DNA of 64,000 nucleotides from the NCBI GenBank assembly GCA_027604705.1, contig JADHYV010000007.1, positions 327,005-391,004 on the forward strand. Reading direction: 5' to 3'. The notes beneath the pieces were generated by a model. The model was given only the letters and a program-made list of their open reading frames with translations, was not told where the DNA came from and did no database searches. A program made the translations under genes and the position numbers. This DNA is from Allomyces arbusculus (taxonomy: Eukaryota > Blastocladiomycota > Blastocladiomycetes > Blastocladiales > Blastocladiaceae). Shown here piece after piece: positions 44,728 to 55,772 of the stretch. Numbering within the stretch: the stretch's first letter is position 1; every line of letters begins with the position of its first letter.

Positions 44728-45794
44728 TTATCGTCGTTCTTCAAACTCCGACATAAACCGCAACCACTCCTTTTCAAGTATATCTCCCGACGTGCACCAT
44801 TCCTTTCGAGAATTAATGGCCCTTCGCGATCCGTCTTGGATAGCGGCGGCTTCCATGGCAGCAACGCGCTTGCTTATCCTTGAGCATTTCCACGTGCCGA
44901 ATCATCCCGAACGCGCGCACCATTCAAAGTGGAACATTACGCCAGCACGTCAGGTCCACTTGATCATTCTTCAGAATGAGCGCATCCATTAACGCCGGGC
45001 TTACGAAAGGCAACAACTCGCTAGGATAGGCGGTATCACACCAGATTCCAGCGCCTTGCATATAGCCAAGCCAATGCTTCAATAATGGCGCAGAAATCGT
45101 TTGAATATCCTCGTCACTCGCAGCGGTGTACCGCACGCTGTGGAGCGTCTCCAAGATTGCGAGTTTTCGTTGCACCAAAATGTCCCCAAGATCTGATGCA
45201 CAGTCGGCGGATGGCGCTCGAGCGCCATGCTGCGAAAGAGTCGGTGCACGAGTAACGAACGAGCATGGCCATGAGATTCGTCACAAGCTGACATAGAGCT
45301 TTTTGTTCCGCTTGTTGTGACCATCTTTCGGCTGCTTGAAGATTGGCCAAGAGTGCTACTTAGTCATTGCAGAAAGAATTGATAATGAGCGCGTTCAACG
45401 GGGGCAATTCTTCCGTGTTCGACGACACAGCTGCCGGGCTGGCCGTCATGAACGAGTCGCGGAACAAGAGCACCAAATTCCACGAGAGAAAACTCATCCA
45501 GACCTCAGCACTGGCAGGCATCTCCAACAGCAGCCGAACGACGTGTCTGCAGCGCAGTCCTTTAGGTGCGAAAAATGGCCCTCGTGGTGGAAAGTGTGGC
45601 CGGCTCAAGAACGACTTGATGGTCGGTGAGTCGGCAAAGGAAACTGCAAAATGGAACCGTTCAATGTCTTGCGCGGGCGCAGGGGTGCGGCAGATGCACT
45701 GAAGGCGCGCCATGCTCTGTGTGTCAAGCAATGAAAGGAGGGCCACAAGGATACTGAAGAATGATCGTCGTCGATGGAGCGACAGAAGTTGCAT
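44728..45794 (-). pseudogene. Decayed ankyrin-like gene, copy 2
   Basis: A lower-GC stretch with the same module order as copy 1: YTAASDEDIQTISAPLLKHW, ALMDALILKNDQVD, CWRNVPL, MVRAFGMIRHVEMLKDK and SKRVAAMEAAAIQDG align with the matching parts of copy 1 (ANNDDVQHHF, LLDIFLLRSAFVD, GWNVPL, LARMFGACNLVDSLRKD, SRVAIMEVLGA). It is broken by at least two in-frame stops (about 45360 and just after NVPL near 44920) and two frame changes (near 45175 and 44885). The C-terminal frame ends at TAA 44728-44730. It is more decayed than copy 1. Sequence from 45795 to 45960 may be its eroded 5' end. Confidence 0.6.
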
Positions 45795-46151
45795 TCAAGT
45801 CCGCGGTGGTCGCCGACACGGTCCTCTGTTCCTCACGTGTGCTTCTCCACCACACAGGCTCGGCGTTGATGAATCAGACGCGGCGTCATCGGCCAAGGCA
45901 CTTGGCCCAGTCGCACAACTGTTGGTTGGCATGCCAAAACAATTCTCGCGCATTTTCTAGCCTACACGCCTGGTAGAGCATTGGACAAAATTATTTCCTC
46001 AATGGTCCGTCGCATCGCAAGAATAAATGCATTTCTTCCTGATCACGTCGTCGTTGTCCACCCAATCGCGGGCTCATTGGTGGTGGTGGTCAAACCTCAA
46101 GTCGCAAATCAGAGCAATCGTCGTCTCCCCACCTCAAGTCTCGCCCATGCA

Positions 46152-48228
46152 TCACGCGCGTCGCGACCCACACTCGAAGCAAAACTTGGCTACGGCCGTC
46201 GGGAACCGGTTGCCGCACCCCATGCAGAACGTGGCCGTCCCCCCACCACCCCCTCCACCCGCACCTCCTCCACCGCCCGCTCTCGCCTTTGCCGGCGTCC
46301 CCCCACCACCTCCCGCCTGCTTCGGCACCGAATTCGGCCCCGGCGGCGCCGCCCCCTGCACCGCCTTCTTCCGCTTCTTCCCCGGCAACGGCGGCTGGTA
46401 CTTGACGCGCCGGTCGAGCATTTCCTCGGCGGCCGTCTTGGCCGCTCCACCGCCACCACCACCACCTCCACCAGCTTTCCGCTCCTCCTTTTCTTTTTGC
46501 GCTTTACAGAATGGCACGTGCCGTTCCGCCGCGAGCTCGTTGAACCGCCGCGTGCAGTGCGGACACGCGACGTAGTCCGGGTTCTCGGCGGGTGGGAGAG
46601 TTTCGCCCTTGCGCCCGGCGCGAAGGGCGTTGCGGAACGCCTCGGATTTCTGTTTCCATGCCGGCGCCGGGGCCGCGTCGGGTGCTGCCGAAGCCGCTGC
46701 TGCAGCAGGTGCGGCGCGTTTCTTGGCCACCGGCGCGGGCGGCGGCGGCGTCGGCGCGGCCCTCTCGTCATCCTCGTCGCGTCTCGAAACGGTCGGCGCC
46801 GGCGGCAACCCCAAAGAAATCTTGGCCGTCGGCGCAACCGTGACAAACTTCTCGAGTTCGGTCCCCTTGACGCGTTTCGCCTGCGCGTTGAAGACGGTGC
46901 GTCGCTTGGCCGCGAGCTTCTGGCACGCGGCCACGTGCCGGTCGAGCGAGGTGACCGCGAATTTACGGTCGCAGATGGGGCACGGCGCGCGTTGCACGTC
47001 GGCGTCCGGGTCGGCGTCGAGGGCGGACTCGTCGGGTGGGTACTCGGTCGGCGGGGCGGGGGCGGGTTTTCCTGTGGGAGGTGGAGGAGCGTCGTCGTGG
47101 ACCGGATTGAATTTCGGACGCGCCATGGGGAGTGGAAGTGGTGATTCGGGCGCGGGTGGAGGTGGAGCGCGTCGAGCCGCGGCCGGTGCGGCAGCGCGTA
47201 CACGCTCCGGGATGATTTCGGCGTCGACGGGGGTCGCGATCCGCGGAAGTGGCCTCGCCGCCTTTGCCGGTGCTGGTGACGGCGCAGCAGGCGCGGCGAC
47301 TGGTACCGCACCGCGTGGCGACCGCGCGGGCGCACGCCGAGGAGCACCGCGTGGCGGTGGGGTCGCGGGCGGGAGCGGGACCGCGGCTGCGAGATTCGGC
47401 AGCGAACGCCACTGAGTAGATGCAGCGGATGCGGCGGTGCCGAGCCGCGACGTGGCGGACCCGGGGCAGGATCGGATGTGGGCGGCGTACTGGTGCGACG
47501 GGACGTGCTGACAGCCTGCGGGGAACGAGTGTCAGTCGATGCTGCGGCAACGGCGCGGAAAGGAGACTGAACGAGCGTACAAGTCACGCACGGGTGCGAC
47601 AGTGGGTGTGATGCGAGAGCCGATGCGGCTGACGCGGCCGCGGCCCGGCCAACGTGTTGGCGGATACATCTGGTGGCGACACAGTGGTCTGTCAGTCTCG
47701 ATCCGCACCCCGAGCTTCACGATCGTGCAGCACGCACTTGCGCTGATGCGCGGCCATTCGGCTCCGCACAGCCACCTCGCCACAAACGTGGCACAGCATC
47801 GCCTTGTCGGACGACGCCGACCCGGTGCGCGCAGATCCCGTATCGCCAGTGCTCACACTGCCAGCCGACGCGCGCGCCGACCGTACTGCATTACCCTCGA
47901 CTGCCGCTGCGAGTACGTCCGCGAGCGGGTCGCGCGGGGCCTTTGCTGGCGCCGGCTGTTGCTGCTGGACGGGCGCGGCGGCTCCGTTGAGCGGCGCAAG
48001 CCGCACTTGGCTGCTGGACCGCGGGCGAGGCATGGTTGCGGACCGCCGTGGCAGGCCTGGCGTGCTCGAGGACCGTTCGGCACTACCGAGTGCGCCGGCG
48101 CCGTCGCGGAAGAGCATGGCGAGTGTGGAGGGGGTGGACGTGCGCGCCGACGCGCGGAGCGTGGAGTCCGGCCCGGGTACCGGCGGGGGCGGAAGGTCGT
48201 CGAGGGCCAAAGCGGCGGCGGAGCGCAT
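46152..48228 (-). CDS. ZC2HC1-like protein with four C2HC zinc fingers and a zinc ribbon
   Basis: Three exons, 48228-47738, 47669-47581 and 47515-46152, give 647 aa. Four C-x2-C-x11-H-x3-C fingers are present: C146/C149/H161/C165, C191/C194/H206/C210, C372/C375/H387/C391 and C511/C514/H526/C530. Fingers 1 and 2 are split by introns and the joins restore the exact spacing, which is strong support for the splicing. A zinc ribbon (C624, C627, C639, C642) ends the protein. The family is ZC2HC1/FAM164, common in ciliated eukaryotes, with unknown biochemistry. Animal members have two fingers. A shorter gene starting at ATG 47126, holding only the last two fingers, is an alternative model. Linkers are Ala/Pro- and Gly-rich. 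Confidence 0.8.
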
Positions 48229-48497
48229 GGTGGACAGGGTTGATTCGCTTGTCGGCCAAGAGTCGATTGCGGGGAGTGTCGTGCGGTAAGTGGGCGTTTA
48301 GTCGGGGAGTCGGGATTGCGGTGAGGAAAAAGAACAGGTTGACAAACCGCGCTTTGTGAAGCCAAACAGCGCTCCCTCAAAGCTCTCCCTCTGTCTCCCA
48401 CCACCTCCACCGCGTCTCGCGACCCCACGATCAATCCTCACCACCGCAAAGTCCTGGTCAATTACACACGCCTGTACATGCCCCCGGCCCGCCGCAA

Positions 48498-50575
48498 TCA
48501 AGTCCCCCTCCGCCCCCCCGTCTCTGCGCTCAGCATCCCGGCACTCTGTATCCTCTCTCCAGTCTCTTCTCCACCCTGCGCCGCTCCCACCGCGTCCAGA
48601 ACCGGCGAGGGCGGCGGCACCACCACAATTGTCGGACAACTATTCACCACATGCTTTGGGCGGAACGTGCTCGACTCGGCCGTCGCCGTCGCCGACCGCG
48701 CGCGCCGCCCTTCACTTGGGACCGGCTGCCGCCCCGCCGCCGGCGCCGGCGACGACGCCACCAGCGAGTCAAACGAGTCAGTTTCCTCAGGCGCTGCCGT
48801 GACGGTGCCACTGCTGCGTCTTGTTGGTGGTGGTGCCTGCGGTGCCGCGTCCGACGCGCGGGACGGTGGCGGCTGTGCCTCGGTGGCGAGTCGCTCGTCG
48901 GACATGAACTCCACGATATGGTGCGCGGCCATGAACGCATGCAGGTTGCTCGTCGTCGCCGACGGCGTGCGCCGTGTGGTCGGGACATCATTTGCGCTCG
49001 CGCGCCGCGACCGGCCCGTGGATGCCGTAGAGGTAGTCGATTGCGACGCGGAGGGAGCGTGGGTTGGGTCGGCGCTGCGCCGCGGAGAGGAGTGCATGGT
49101 CTCACGGCGCCGCGGGGACGTTGTCGAAGACGTGCTCTGGTCACCGTATCAAATACAACGTCAGGCCTAGGAGTTCAGTCAACAGAGAAAGATGGAGGAC
49201 GTACCGCATGCGCGACCCCGGCCTGACTGCGCAAACTCTGCGCAGAGACGCCTTCATGCATGCCGCCCGCGTGCACGTTCGACATCGAGTACCGCCGCTT
49301 CGGGACGTACTTGCGCGCCGCGACCGGCGTGCCGCCCGGACTGGTGGGCGCCCGCGGGACCGCCGTCTCCTTGACCGCCGTTCCTCGCGGTAGGCTCGAT
49401 GCAACTTGACCGACCGCGCCAGTTTTGTCCACGTTCGTGCCATTGTAGACCTCGGCCAGCTTGATCGCCTTGAGCACCGCCGCCGCTCGTGTCGCCCGGT
49501 CCACCGTCCCCGCGGTCGTCCCGGCCGTCAACGTCCCGACCGCCGTCGACCCGTACACCCAGCGAGACGAAATCGACGTCGAGTCCCGAACCTGGTCGGC
49601 GTCTGACGGCAATGCTGATGACGCAACCGCCAACTTCTCGAGCAAACTCATTGCCGACGCGCGCCGGCTTGCTCTGGACCTGACCGACGATCCGGCCGAC
49701 GACTCCCGCGACTCAGTCGTGTCCCAGTCCTCGTGCCTTGCGAGCGACCGGCGCGACTGCGTCAGCATCACCTCCACGTGCCGCGCGGCGTGAATCTCAT
49801 CCTCGATCCTAGGCACTTCCAGGACCCGCCCCACGACGATCCCGAGCGCGACCGCATGGACCACCACCCCCGCGCCAAGCACCGCGTTCTCGGGTACGTC
49901 CGCGACCGCACGGACCGCAACGAACAGAACGAGCGCGTGCATCGGGACGCTCACGGCGGCGGCGACGACGCGGCGGCCCGAGAGGCGCTCGAGGTTCCGC
50001 ACGCGCTGGGTGGGGTCAGGTGGGCGCAGGTGCTCGGTCGTGTGCGTCGCAACGTGCGCGACGGCGACGATCGCCGCGGCCGCAACCACGTATTGCAGGG
50101 ACGATGCGGACGCGGGGGAGGTGGGCGGGAATGCAAGCGTGGACAGGCCGAGGAGGGCGAGCGCCGTGAGCGTCGCGACGTGCGGGACCGATGCGGCGAA
50201 GACGCGGATGACCGTGCGCCATGCGGACGGCCGCGCCGGTGGCGGTGCGGGCCGCGGAATTTGCGCTACGCCCGCGGGCGAATGGGAGCCGATGCTGCTG
50301 CTGTTCGTCGCACTCCCGGGGATCCGCGAGATGTTCATGTGGTGGTCGAACGGCACGAGGAGCATGTTGGAGCTCGACGCGGGGCACGCGCGAGTGCCAG
50401 TCGCGACATCGTGTGGCGGAGGGGATGCATGGCGCGGGGTGGTGCTGGGCCGCGGGAGCGTCGGCGGAGCGGTCACCAGCGACGCCGACCGCGCGAGCGT
50501 CGGTTGTGCACGAACTGGTGCCGCCGCCGCCGCCGCCGCCGTGTGTGCGGACGCGGGGTTGGTGGAGGGGGCGGC
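48498..50575 (-). CDS. Uncharacterised multi-pass membrane protein
   Basis: I do not recognise this gene. Two exons, 50575-49205 and 49136-48498, join in phase 0 (donor GTACGT) to 669 aa. About 120 disordered residues precede a compact membrane domain with four hydrophobic segments (VATLTALALLGLSTLAF, LQYVVAAAAIVAVAHV, VVAAAVSVPMHALVLFVAV, AVLGAGVVVHAVALGIVVG). The long cytoplasmic C-terminal half is Ser/Arg/Thr-rich with many RRxS sites. The start is the first ATG after a likely leader. It is tandem with CorA upstream and ZC2HC1-like downstream. Confidence 0.65.
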
Positions 50576-51373
50576 CATGCGCGGTTGCTGTTGTGTGTGC
50601 GTTGGATCCACGCGTTCGTGCGCGAGATGAGCGCGGTAGGCGGAATGGCGGGACGCGGATGCGAGCAACGTTGCTGCGGATGTGTCTGCTCGTGGGGGTA
50701 GAATCAGTGCAGCCGGTGGACGTGAAGTCGGGCCGGTCAGCGGGTCGGTTGGTCGGAGGGCGGCAGCACGCGCTGTGGGCCGAGGTGGGCGCAAGGCGAG
50801 GAGCGTGGGACGGATCCGTTCGGTGCAGAGCAGCGGCAGAAGCAGCAGCAGCAGCAGCCATGTGGGATGCCGGTTGTTGTTGGTCCTCGATCACTTTCGA
50901 TGATGATGATGAATGGGCCAGCAGAGTGCTTGAATTATGAACGCGTCTCCCATGCAATGTCTCCCACAGCCTCGGTTTGCGCCGGGGCCTGCATCATGCC
51001 CGAGAGATTCTGTTCGAAGGGGTCGCAGGTCGAGAGAACAGCCAATAACAGGCCGAGTGAGGGCAAGGTGGGCGGGGACTGTTGAGGGCAACGATTTCAT
51101 TTGAAATGATGTCTGGTAATGATGACGGCGCAGATAATCCGACGAAGAAAAGGCAAGGTAACTGGAAACCGGGAACAGCTGTGACCTTGCGACCACGGCG
51201 GGCCGCCGACACGACAACTCGAGGGAGCAGCGCGAACCCTTGCACTGGCCAAAAACTCCACGGCACGCGTCCGTGCGTGCCGTGGCACCTCGGCACCTAC
51301 GACGACTCGGCCACCGGTCGTCGAACCCGTCACCGCGCTCGCACGACCGCACACTCGACCAACCGCCGGCCCA
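50576..51373. other. Intergenic region
   Basis: About 800 bp between two - strand genes. It contains short (CAG)n near 50838-50861 and (GAT)n near 50899-50911. No gene seen. Confidence 0.5.
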
Positions 51374-53691
51374 TCACAGCAACCCGCCGCGGCGAATCCA
51401 GACGAGCAGCGTGACGACAAACACGAACATGCCCGAGACAATCAGGTAGAACCACGACTCGGACTCGATATCCTGGCCGGGCACCTTGACGTTCATCCCC
51501 CAGAGCCCCGTGATCAAGTTGAGCGGGACCATGACCGACGCGACGATCGTGAGTTTCGCGACCACATTGTTCATGCGCTCATTCGACTGCGTGATCTCAA
51601 TCGAGATCTGCGCCAAGTAATTCGAGTGTGCGCGCGCCAGCGTCTTGTCGTAATACGTCAGGTTCTGCAGCATCGTGAGCACATGGTCCTGGATATCGCC
51701 CATGTAGAGCGCCGTCGTGTCGTCGCCCGCAACGACGCGTTTCATGAGCGCCTTGACCGCGTCGGCTTTGGTCGAGAGGAGCCGGAGCATGAGCATGACC
51801 TGTTTGCGCGCGCGGCCGATGCGTTGCAGCATGTCGGTCTGCTCGCGGCCGCGCAAGACGAGGACCAGATCGTCGATCGTGTCGACTTCGGTCTCGATGA
51901 GTCGTAAGACGGGGCCGTACGAGTCGGTAATGTCGTCGATGATCGCATACGAGATCCAGGCCGGGGTCAGCGAGAACCCGTAGTCGGCAAGCTGCGAAAT
52001 GCGTTTGATCACGTTGCTCGGGTGCGCAGCCGGTGGGAAATGCAGCGTGAGAATGCCTTCGGGGAAGACGATCTGTGCGGAAAACGTCAGCGCTCTGCTC
52101 TCTTGCACACGGACCGAGAGCAACAAGTAAGAAAACGCACCAGGTAAAAATTGAACGGCACGAGCTCGTGGTCAAACGTCTTGATCACGGCAAAGTAGTA
52201 ATTGGCAAAAAGCTCCACCTTTTCACGCGTCTCCTGTGGCGCCTCGACGCCTTGGAAGATATCCTCCACCGTTAGCGGGTGAATGTGGAAGACGCGGGAA
52301 AGCAGCTTCATTTCCTCAGGCGTCGGCGCCTCGACGTCGATCCACCACGTCACGGGCCGCGCCAGCATCTCGTGCAAGGGCGGCGGCGGCGTGTCGGCGA
52401 GCGATGCCGCAACCGACGGCGGCTTGGGCATCGCGGGCCCCTCGGGTGCGGCCAACGGGATCGCCGTGGGCGGTGTGAGCATCGGCACGGTCGTCTCAGG
52501 CGGCGATCTTGCGTTCGCTGCGGCTGCTGCCGCCGCGGCCGCAGCGCCAGCGGTCATGGAAAATACCGACGGCCTGCGCTGCGGGCGCAACGTCGGCGGC
52601 GTCCGTGCCGCAAGTGAGCCCAGCACCAATTCCTCGAGCGTCGCCGCGAGAACGACTCCATCTGCCAGCGAGAAAAACATGAACCGCTTCCCCAACCGCG
52701 TGCCGCGCACGACAAATTTCCCGCGGCGTATTTGCGCAATATTCTCCTGTACTGCTGCGCGCACGGGGGTCGCGTCGGCTGGCTCCGTTGCCGAATAGTG
52801 TGGCGGTGGGACTGGCCCACCGGGCTTCCAGGACCGCACCGATCGCTTGGCGAGCTTGTGCAGGTAGTGCTCGAGCACGTCGAATCCGATCCCGTGCGGC
52901 GCATCGCCCTGGTCGGGCGTCAGGCACACATCTTTCCAGTACGGGTCGTCGTCGTGGTACGCGTCGACCGTGAGCAGACTACCGGTGGCCGAGAGGGGGC
53001 GCGTCAACGGCGGGTGCGTAGCGGCACGCGGCTGAATTGACGGTGGCGGCGTTGGGCGCGTCGTCGTCAAGGTTGGAACAGAGGCAGCAGCAGCGGCGTT
53101 GGTCGGCGTGGGGGACGGCGACGGCGTGCGCAGGTTCACGTCGTCCTCGTCGGATCGGCGGCCGTAGGATGCACGTGGGGATGAGAGCAGCGGCGCACGC
53201 TCGTCGTCTCTAGTGCTGGCTCTGTCGTCGCGGTCGTCGTCGTCGTCGCTGCCGCCGTTCCCAGCAGCGAGCACGCTGCGCGCCGTCGTTGGCCGCGACC
53301 GTGCACCCGGCGACGTCAGGCCAGGCACCAAACTCGGCGACGCGGCACGCGCGCGTGAGCCCGCCGCCGATCTCGACGAGTTGCTGCGGGCATGGCTGCC
53401 GAGCAGTAGGGACCGTGGGGTCGCCGGTAAGGCCGAACGTTGGGGCGAGACGCCATTGGCGGGTGGAGTGGCCGGGCGCGAGTCGAGCGCGGCCGTTGGC
53501 GAGAGCAACGTGAGGTCGTCGTTGGCGGAGGGGCCGCGGAAAGAACTTGATGCGGTCAGGGTCGGTGCGGACCCATTTGGGGTCGACGTGCCGTCGAGGT
53601 GCGGCAGGTGCACGCCGTGCAAGAGTGCACGCAGCTGGGCGTCTGGCAGCAGGTAGGGCGACTCTTCGGCGCCGGCCGCGGGTGAGGCCAT
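51374..53691 (-). CDS. CorA-type Mg2+ transporter (fungal Alr/Mnr family)
   Basis: Two exons, 53691-52141 and 52072-51374, give 749 aa. These pentameric channels take up Mg2+ at the plasma membrane or vacuole. Residues 1-260 are disordered and Ser/Pro-rich. The CorA domain runs from about residue 265: WWIDVEAPTPEEMKLLSRVF, HPLTVEDIFQG, FNFYLIVFPEGILTLHF rebuilt across the intron, and the long helix. Two C-terminal membrane segments are joined by the signature GMN (709-711) in GLWGMNVKVPGQ. Acceptor CACAG at 52073 was chosen over an earlier AG because it alone gives the conserved IVFPEG. It is divergent from PDCD2. Confidence 0.93.
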
Positions 53692-54163
53692 GGTTGTGGA
53701 GGTCGAGATACTTGGAGACGGCGGGAAACGTGGAAGATGGGAGCTGATTAGGGCGGCGGCGCAAACGGCGGCCTTGCAGCACACAGTGTCGAGCAGGTCA
53801 TGCAGCGGGGGGGTCACTGAGGGCGCGGCGGGTGCGGGCACTTGCGGGGAGCGTCGTCGCCGCCGTCGTTGTCGTGGTGGTGGTGCTCGTGCTGGCCGCG
53901 TCGTGGCGGAATGTGGGGGTGATGGAAGCGATACGCGGCCAGGGGCTGCACCGAGGTCGAGAGAAACTGAAGCGCGACGTGTTGGGGGACATGCTGCGTG
54001 CCAACAGAGCACATGCCTGCACGTGTTGATGTCAACAATCCGGTGCCCCGCACCGTCCGCCTTGCAGGACCAGCACCACCATCACGGCAACGACAGCACC
54101 AGCACCAGCACGAGCACGAGCAGCAGCAGGAACAGCCACGTCTCCACGACGTGCCGACTGAAT
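53692..54163. promoter_or_regulatory. Divergent promoter region, CorA / PDCD2
   Basis: A 472 bp gap between head-to-head starts, with (CAG)/(CAC)-rich leader sequence on the PDCD2 side. No TATA box or other gene seen. Confidence 0.45.
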
Positions 54164-55582
54164 ATGGCCATCATCGAGGACGGCGACCAGCCGCACTTCC
54201 AGCTCGGGTTTGTTGAATCGACAAACCCGGGCGATGCACCGCTCACTATCGAGCACTTCCCCACCAAGATTGGCGGCAAGCCGGTAATTTACACCGAACA
54301 TCACGACCCATGGCCTGCCGACCCTGACCCCCTTCCGCCTGGACTCTCAGCTCTGGCTCAACCCGAGGACCCCGCTCGACCCCGCCAAGCTCACGTGCGG
54401 CGCCTGCAACGCGCCCATGATCCTGTTGATGCAAGTCGGTACATACCCTCGTATGCGCGCCGAAGTTCCCAAAACGTGCTGGCCGTGTGCTTCCCCGAGT
54501 TCTCCACCCGCTCATTCCCGCCTCCACGTGCCCGTTTCAGATCTACACGGCTGAGGACTTCCCCGAAGAGGCCTACCACCGCTACCTCTACCTGTTTGTC
54601 TGCCGCAAGGGCGCGTGCCACCGCGGGGACCGCCGGCTATGGTACGCTCATTCCTGCTGCGTCCACCTTCTCTTGCCCACTCATGCTCACCGACTGCCTC
54701 GACGTTAGCGCTCGCGTCTTCCGCGCACAACTCCCGCTCGATAACGACTTTTACGAGACCGACCCGGATACCGAAGAGACGACCATCAAACCGGCCTACT
54801 CGTCCACCGCCGCCACCACCTGCGCCGTCTGTGGTGCCGCCGCGTCGAAACGGTGCGCCGCCTGCCAAAATACGTGGTACTGTTCTCGCGACCACCAGTA
54901 CGCACACTGGACGCACGCCGGGCACAAGGAACAGTGTTCCCGCACCTCTAGCGACTCGACCGACGTGACGTCGCGGCTCGTGCGCGCCAAACTCCTCTTC
55001 CCGGAACTTGAAGTCGTCTCCGAGCCCGAACTGTCCGAATCTGAACGGATCGCGGCCGCGGCCGCCGCCGAGGGGAGCGCGACACACAACGCGCTCGTCC
55101 CACTCCTGCGCGCGCCCGCGGTGCCCGAAGAGTACGAGGATTCCGAGACGGGCGTCGACCGCGCGTTCCTCAAGTTTCAGCACCGGATCGACATGTACCC
55201 GAAACAGGTGCTGCGGTATTTGCGTGTGGATCCGGAGTTGGAACCCGAGCCGTTGTTTGTTGCGGCCGAGGACAAGCCGGATATGAATGCGGTGCCGCCG
55301 TGCCCACGGTGTGGCGCGCAGAGGGAGCTCGAGTGCCAGGTGCTCTCGACGGTGCTGGCGTACTTGCCGCTGGACGTGACGGACGAAAATTCGTTTGATT
55401 TTGGAACCTATTTTGTGCTGACGTGCCCGGAGAATTGCGAGTTGAAGGGCGAGTATGCCGAGGAGGTCGTGCTGCGACAGGATTTTTCGAGCGACGGGAT
55501 GTCGTCGCTCGCGCAGCGCGCGGAGAAGGCGAAGGAGGTGCTCAAGGAAGAGGAAGTGGAGGCGGGGAAGGACGCCGAGTAG
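54164..55582 (+). CDS. PDCD2: PDCD2-type ribosome biogenesis chaperone with MYND finger
   Basis: Four exons, 54164-54283, 54351-54434, 54541-54641 and 54709-55582, give 392 aa. PDCD2 binds and protects the ribosomal protein uS5 (RPS2) during 40S assembly. The N terminus LGFVESTNPGDAPL, then KIGGKP joined to LWLNP, is typical. A treble-clef CGACNAPM and CRKGACHRGDRR pair follows, then a MYND finger from C140 (CAVCG, CAACQNTWYCS, HKEQC). The C-terminal PDCD2_C domain has FLKFQHRIDMYPKQVLRY, CPRCGAQRELECQVL and LTCPENC. The second donor is GTCGGT, the same rare form as in the ARMC3-like gene. Confidence 0.93.
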   Translation: MAIIEDGDQPHFQLGFVESTNPGDAPLTIEHFPTKIGGKPVIYTEHHDPWPADPDPLPPGLSALAQPEDPARPRQAHVRRLQRAHDPVDASRYIPSYARRSSQNVLAVCFPEFSTRSFPPPRARFRSTRLRTSPKRPTTATSTCLSAARARATAGTAGYGTLIPAASTFSCPLMLTDCLDVSARVFRAQLPLDNDFYETDPDTEETTIKPAYSSTAATTCAVCGAAASKRCAACQNTWYCSRDHQYAHWTHAGHKEQCSRTSSDSTDVTSRLVRAKLLFPELEVVSEPELSESERIAAAAAAEGSATHNALVPLLRAPAVPEEYEDSETGVDRAFLKFQHRIDMYPKQVLRYLRVDPELEPEPLFVAAEDKPDMNAVPPCPRCGAQRELECQVLSTVLAYLPLDVTDENSFDFGTYFVLTCPENCELKGEYAEEVVLRQDFSSDGMSSLAQRAEKAKEVLKEEEVEAGKDAE

Positions 55583-55772
55583 ATTCGTGTCTGTTTTGTG
55601 ATGAAAACATGATTCGGGGTCGTTGGGCGCTATTCCTACTTTTTCGTTCACTGCACCGTAGCTACTTCTTCCCAGTCCTCGACTTTCGCCCTCATCGTCC
55701 TCGCAACACGACGCGACGCGCGGGGGTATCAAACTCACCAGTCCGCACTTCGTCCACCCGTCCCTTCCATTC

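Noticed and set aside
38768-45794. The lower-GC islands as viral or LTR-type insertions.
   Set aside because: No terminal repeats, polymerase, integrase or capsid motifs were seen; the readable blocks are ankyrin-like host genes.
45981-47144. A 387-codon + strand frame across the ZC2HC1-like gene.
   Set aside because: Antisense shadow of Gly/Pro-rich coding; the - strand frame holds conserved zinc fingers.
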